The notes under the pieces are model-generated. The model searched no databases. It had not been told where the DNA came from and saw nothing but the letters and a program-made list of their open reading frames with translations. From the NCBI GenBank assembly GCA_020847975.1, contig JADLBD010000211.1, positions 1 through 64,000 of the forward strand: a stretch of 64,000 nt of DNA. The letters are read 5' to 3'. Positions 61,385 to 64,000 of this stretch are shown piece after piece; within the stretch, counting starts at the first letter, position 1, and the number at the start of each line of letters is the position of its first letter. The DNA is from Bryobacterales bacterium (GTDB lineage Bacteria > Acidobacteriota > Terriglobia > Bryobacterales > Bryobacteraceae). Made by a program: the position numbers and the translations under genes.

Positions 61385-64000
61385 TTACCACAAAAACTTC
61401 AGCCCGAACTGAATCTGGCGCGGCGCATTCGCCTGGCTCGTGACCACCCCGAACGCCGCTGCCGTCACACTCGTATTCGGAGTCCCGAACCGCGGCGTAT
61501 TGAACGCGTTGAAAAACTCCGCGCGAAACTGGCTCGTCACCCGCTCCGTCACCGCGAACTCCTTGAACAGCGAAACGTCCCAATTCCTCATCCCATCGCT
61601 GCGCACATCCGGAAGATAACGCCCCAAATTCCCAAACGTGAACGCCGCCGGCTGGCTATACACGCTCTTGTCGAAATAACCGTCCAGCCTGTCCTCCACC
61701 GGACCGGTCTTCTTCCCGCTATGCCCGTTGTTGTTGGGCAGCGTCAGCGGCGCGAACAGGCCCGACGTATTGTTCGCCGACAATGCCAGCGGCGTTCCCG
61801 ATTGGAAAGTCACAATTCCGTTCACCTGCCAGCCGCCCACGATCATCTCGCCCAGCCGCGAACTCCCCAGATGCAGCGCGTGTCCCCGCCCGATGGGCAG
61901 CGCATACAACACGCTGCCCACGAGCCGGTGCGCCACATCCTGGCTCGACAGCGCCCGGCTCGCCTCGATGTCGTACGTATTCTGGTGGCTATCCCCCGTG
62001 TCGATCATCTTCGCCCACGTATAACTGCCCTCGAACAGGAATCCCTGCGCGAACCTCCGCTTGAAAGTGTTCTGCCACGCATGGTAGATCGAGTTCGACC
62101 CCGGATAGTACAGCGGAACAATGCTTGTAAACTGCGGATACGGCCGCAACAACTGGCCCCGTGCAATCGTCCGCGACAGGTGCACTCCGTTATTCACGAT
62201 CCCGTAGAACGGATTCGCCACCGGTTGGTTCAACGCCGAACCCATCGACAGATACTTCGGATCAAGCTGGTTGAAGTCCATCCCCGACTCCGAACTGCTG
62301 CTCAGATTCGTTCCCCGGTTCCCCACATACGCCGTCTCGAACAGGATCCCGCCCGGCAACTCCCGTTGTATCGTGACGTTCCACATCTTGTTCAGCGGCG
62401 ATGGAGAATCCGGCCAGAACGCCTGTAGATTCGCCCCCGCCTGCGTCAGCAACCCGTCCGCCGACCCCGTCGGAGCCCGGAATCCCTCCGGATATGGGTT
62501 GCGCAGCAGGTTGAACGGCGTGATCCCGTCCGTCGTCGTCACCCATTCGTACTCCACGCGGAACCCGAACGGACCCACCGTGCCCTGCGCCGCTTGCCGC
62601 GACGGCCCGAAGAAATGCCCGTACGCCCCGCGAACCACTGTCTTGCTGTCCAACTCGTAGGCGAATCCGATCCTCGGCGACACGTTGTTCAGGTCGCTGT
62701 TGAATTGCGTGCGCGGGTTCCCGTCCACTCCCACAAAACGCACCCCTCCCCGCAGGTCCGGATAGCCCGGCACCTTTCCCGCCAGCGGCGAGAGAGCCGT
62801 CTGGTCAAACCAGTTCATCCGGTTATACCGCTCGGTACGCGGCAAATCCAGGTCATACCGCAACCCCAGATTCAACGTCAGCTTCTTGCTCACCCGCCAG
62901 TCGTCCTGAAAGTACAAACCGTGGTACATGCTCTGCGCCGCAACGTTCTTCCAGTTCCGGATCAGCACATTCCCCGTCGTCCCCGTTCCCAGCAACAGCG
63001 ACGCCAGCCCGTTCCCCGCCGTCGAACTCGCCTGGGTCGGATTCGGACCCTGCGTAAACCCGGCGTTGAAGTTGAATGTCCCCGCCGACCGCGCCTCCCA
63101 TACATTCACACGGATCACCCGCCCTTCCCATCCGAACTTCACCGTATGATTGCCCTTCACCACCGACAGATTCGACAGCAGCGTGAACGTGTTGAACGTG
63201 CTGTAGCGGTGATCGCTCCCGCCCAGGTTCACATAACCCGCCGCCCCGAATCGCGGAAACATCTGCCGGTCCACCGCGCTGTCAATTCCACCAGGCAGCC
63301 CCAGGCTCGACGGCTTGAATCCCAGCCCCTGGTTGTTATAGTCGAAGATCGAACGGGAAATCCCCGCCCGCGTGGTCCACACCGTCGTCGGCGATATCAC
63401 GTTCGTGTAGTCCACTGACGCCGAAGGCTGCGTCACTCCCTGAATCACACGCCCTTCCGCGATCGTCAGGTCATTCGGGAAAAACTGCGCCGGCGCGTCC
63501 TCATTGTTTCGCCACGAGAACCGCCCGAATAGCCTCTGCTTGTCCGTCAGGTTGTGGTCGATGCGGATGTCGAACTGATCCTGATCAAACCTCTGCGCGC
63601 CTGTATTAAAGAAATTGTTCGCATTTGTCACCGCGTTCGTCACGGTATTCCCCTGCGGGTAATACTTGATCACGTTCCGTGCCACCGGGTCGATCATCGA
63701 CGCGGGGATGACGTTGCCCGGAAACTGGTCTCGCGTGAACCCGTTTCCCGAAGCGCGCGTCGAGAACGGATCGAAGATCCGGATCAGATTGCCGTTGGCC
63801 GCCCGCGTCTCGCCGAAATCGCCGTTCCGCTGCAACGCCGTCGGCACAGTGGTCGTCGTGTTCGCCGAACTCCGCTCCCGCAACCCCTCGTAGCTTGCCA
63901 GGAAAAACGTGTGGTTCCGGATCACCGGCCCGTTCACCATCGCCCCGAACTGATTCCGCTTAAAACTCCCCAACTCCCGTCCTTGCCGGTTGTTGAAGAA
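61385..64000 (-). CDS. TonB-dependent receptor (Oar-like), C-terminal part, cut by window edge
   Basis: An uninterrupted frame of 871 codons from the right edge to the stop at 61385, encoding the plug end and barrel of an Oar-like receptor. The first codons read [17 protein letters not shown], then [17 protein letters not shown], a conserved segment early in the barrel of this family. Repeated aromatic strands follow, ending QFGLKFLW with an aromatic last residue. The N-terminal signal, carboxypeptidase-like and plug domains lie beyond the window. A TTG at 63973 would be a false start. It is the third such receptor in the window and is separate from the pair at 44-51 kb. Confidence 0.9.
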   Translation of the reverse strand, partial: FFNNRQGRELGSFKRNQFGAMVNGPVIRNHTFFLASYEGLRERSSANTTTTVPTALQRNGDFGETRAANGNLIRIFDPFSTRASGNGFTRDQFPGNVIPASMIDPVARNVIKYYPQGNTVTNAVTNANNFFNTGAQRFDQDQFDIRIDHNLTDKQRLFGRFSWRNNEDAPAQFFPNDLTIAEGRVIQGVTQPSASVDYTNVISPTTVWTTRAGISRSIFDYNNQGLGFKPSSLGLPGGIDSAVDRQMFPRFGAAGYVNLGGSDHRYSTFNTFTLLSNLSVVKGNHTVKFGWEGRVIRVNVWEARSAGTFNFNAGFTQGPNPTQASSTAGNGLASLLLGTGTTGNVLIRNWKNVAAQSMYHGLYFQDDWRVSKKLTLNLGLRYDLDLPRTERYNRMNWFDQTALSPLAGKVPGYPDLRGGVRFVGVDGNPRTQFNSDLNNVSPRIGFAYELDSKTVVRGAYGHFFGPSRQAAQGTVGPFGFRVEYEWVTTTDGITPFNLLRNPYPEGFRAPTGSADGLLTQAGANLQAFWPDSPSPLNKMWNVTIQRELPGGILFETAYVGNRGTNLSSSSESGMDFNQLDPKYLSMGSALNQPVANPFYGIVNNGVHLSRTIARGQLLRPYPQFTSIVPLYYPGSNSIYHAWQNTFKRRFAQGFLFEGSYTWAKMIDTGDSHQNTYDIEASRALSSQDVAHRLVGSVLYALPIGRGHALHLGSSRLGEMIVGGWQVNGIVTFQSGTPLALSANNTSGLFAPLTLPNNNGHSGKKTGPVEDRLDGYFDKSVYSQPAAFTFGNLGRYLPDVRSDGMRNWDVSLFKEFAVTERVTSQFRAEFFNAFNTPRFGTPNTSVTAAAFGVVTSQANAPRQIQFGLKFLW

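Overview
This 64-kb window looks like a chromosomal segment of an Acidobacteriota genome, most likely from the Solibacter/Bryobacter lineage (Bryobacterales). The reasons are the high GC with C-rich third codon positions, three very large Oar-type TonB-dependent receptors with carboxypeptidase-like N-termini, two secreted proteins ending in the domain first named from Solibacter usitatus (TIGR03437), a BlaI/MecI-type regulator, a bacillithiol gene (bshA) and many secreted beta-propeller proteins. This is inference from gene content; there is no rRNA or tRNA gene in the window to confirm it. I see no CRISPR array, no intact insertion sequence, no phage and no origin.

Layout. 1-8 kb: a lineage hypothetical protein cut by the window edge, an orphan AbiEii-like nucleotidyltransferase with a leaderless-type promoter, an old-yellow-enzyme/MFS pair, a surface GH16 glucanase with BACON and SLH domains, a REP-associated transposase remnant, a divergent MreB paralogue and Rnk. 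8-12.4 kb: a two-component sigma-54 system, a small protein and a tandem universal stress protein. 12.4-20 kb: a YncE-type propeller/phosphoesterase, GNAT and DUF1697 proteins, an overlapping three-gene membrane/DCC operon and trpB2. 20-30 kb: secreted repeat proteins, a GT39-like membrane glycosyltransferase, a polyprenyl diphosphate synthase, an NHL propeller and a HupE/UreJ-like membrane protein. 30-36 kb: a small exported helical protein, HypF, a cytochrome c fused to a predicted outer-membrane barrel, and a pentaheme cytochrome c. 36-43 kb: a LacI regulator and a sensor kinase/glycosidase-like lipoprotein/bshA operon, then an exported methyltransferase-fold protein and a sialidase-like propeller. 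43-51.6 kb: a FecR-domain protein and two divergent TonB receptors, one frameshifted, bracketed by copies of the same hairpin, which is part of an 83-bp tandem repeat on one side. 51.6-64 kb: msrP, a TIGR03437 protein, BlaI-type regulator, YhaM-like exonuclease, SurA/PrsA-like isomerase, GH36 alpha-galactosidase, an orphan DUF433 protein, a hypothetical protein and the C-terminal part of a third TonB receptor.

The common theme is a soil-type saprotroph: polysaccharide hydrolases (GH16, GH36, a five-bladed glycosidase-like lipoprotein), large outer-membrane receptors for oligomers, and secreted propellers. The most unusual parts are the cytochrome/barrel plus pentaheme pair next to a HypF that lacks one zinc-site cysteine, the hairpin family around the receptor pair, the degenerate MreB paralogue and the predicted exported methyltransferase fold. 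None of these is proven to be a new system from sequence alone.
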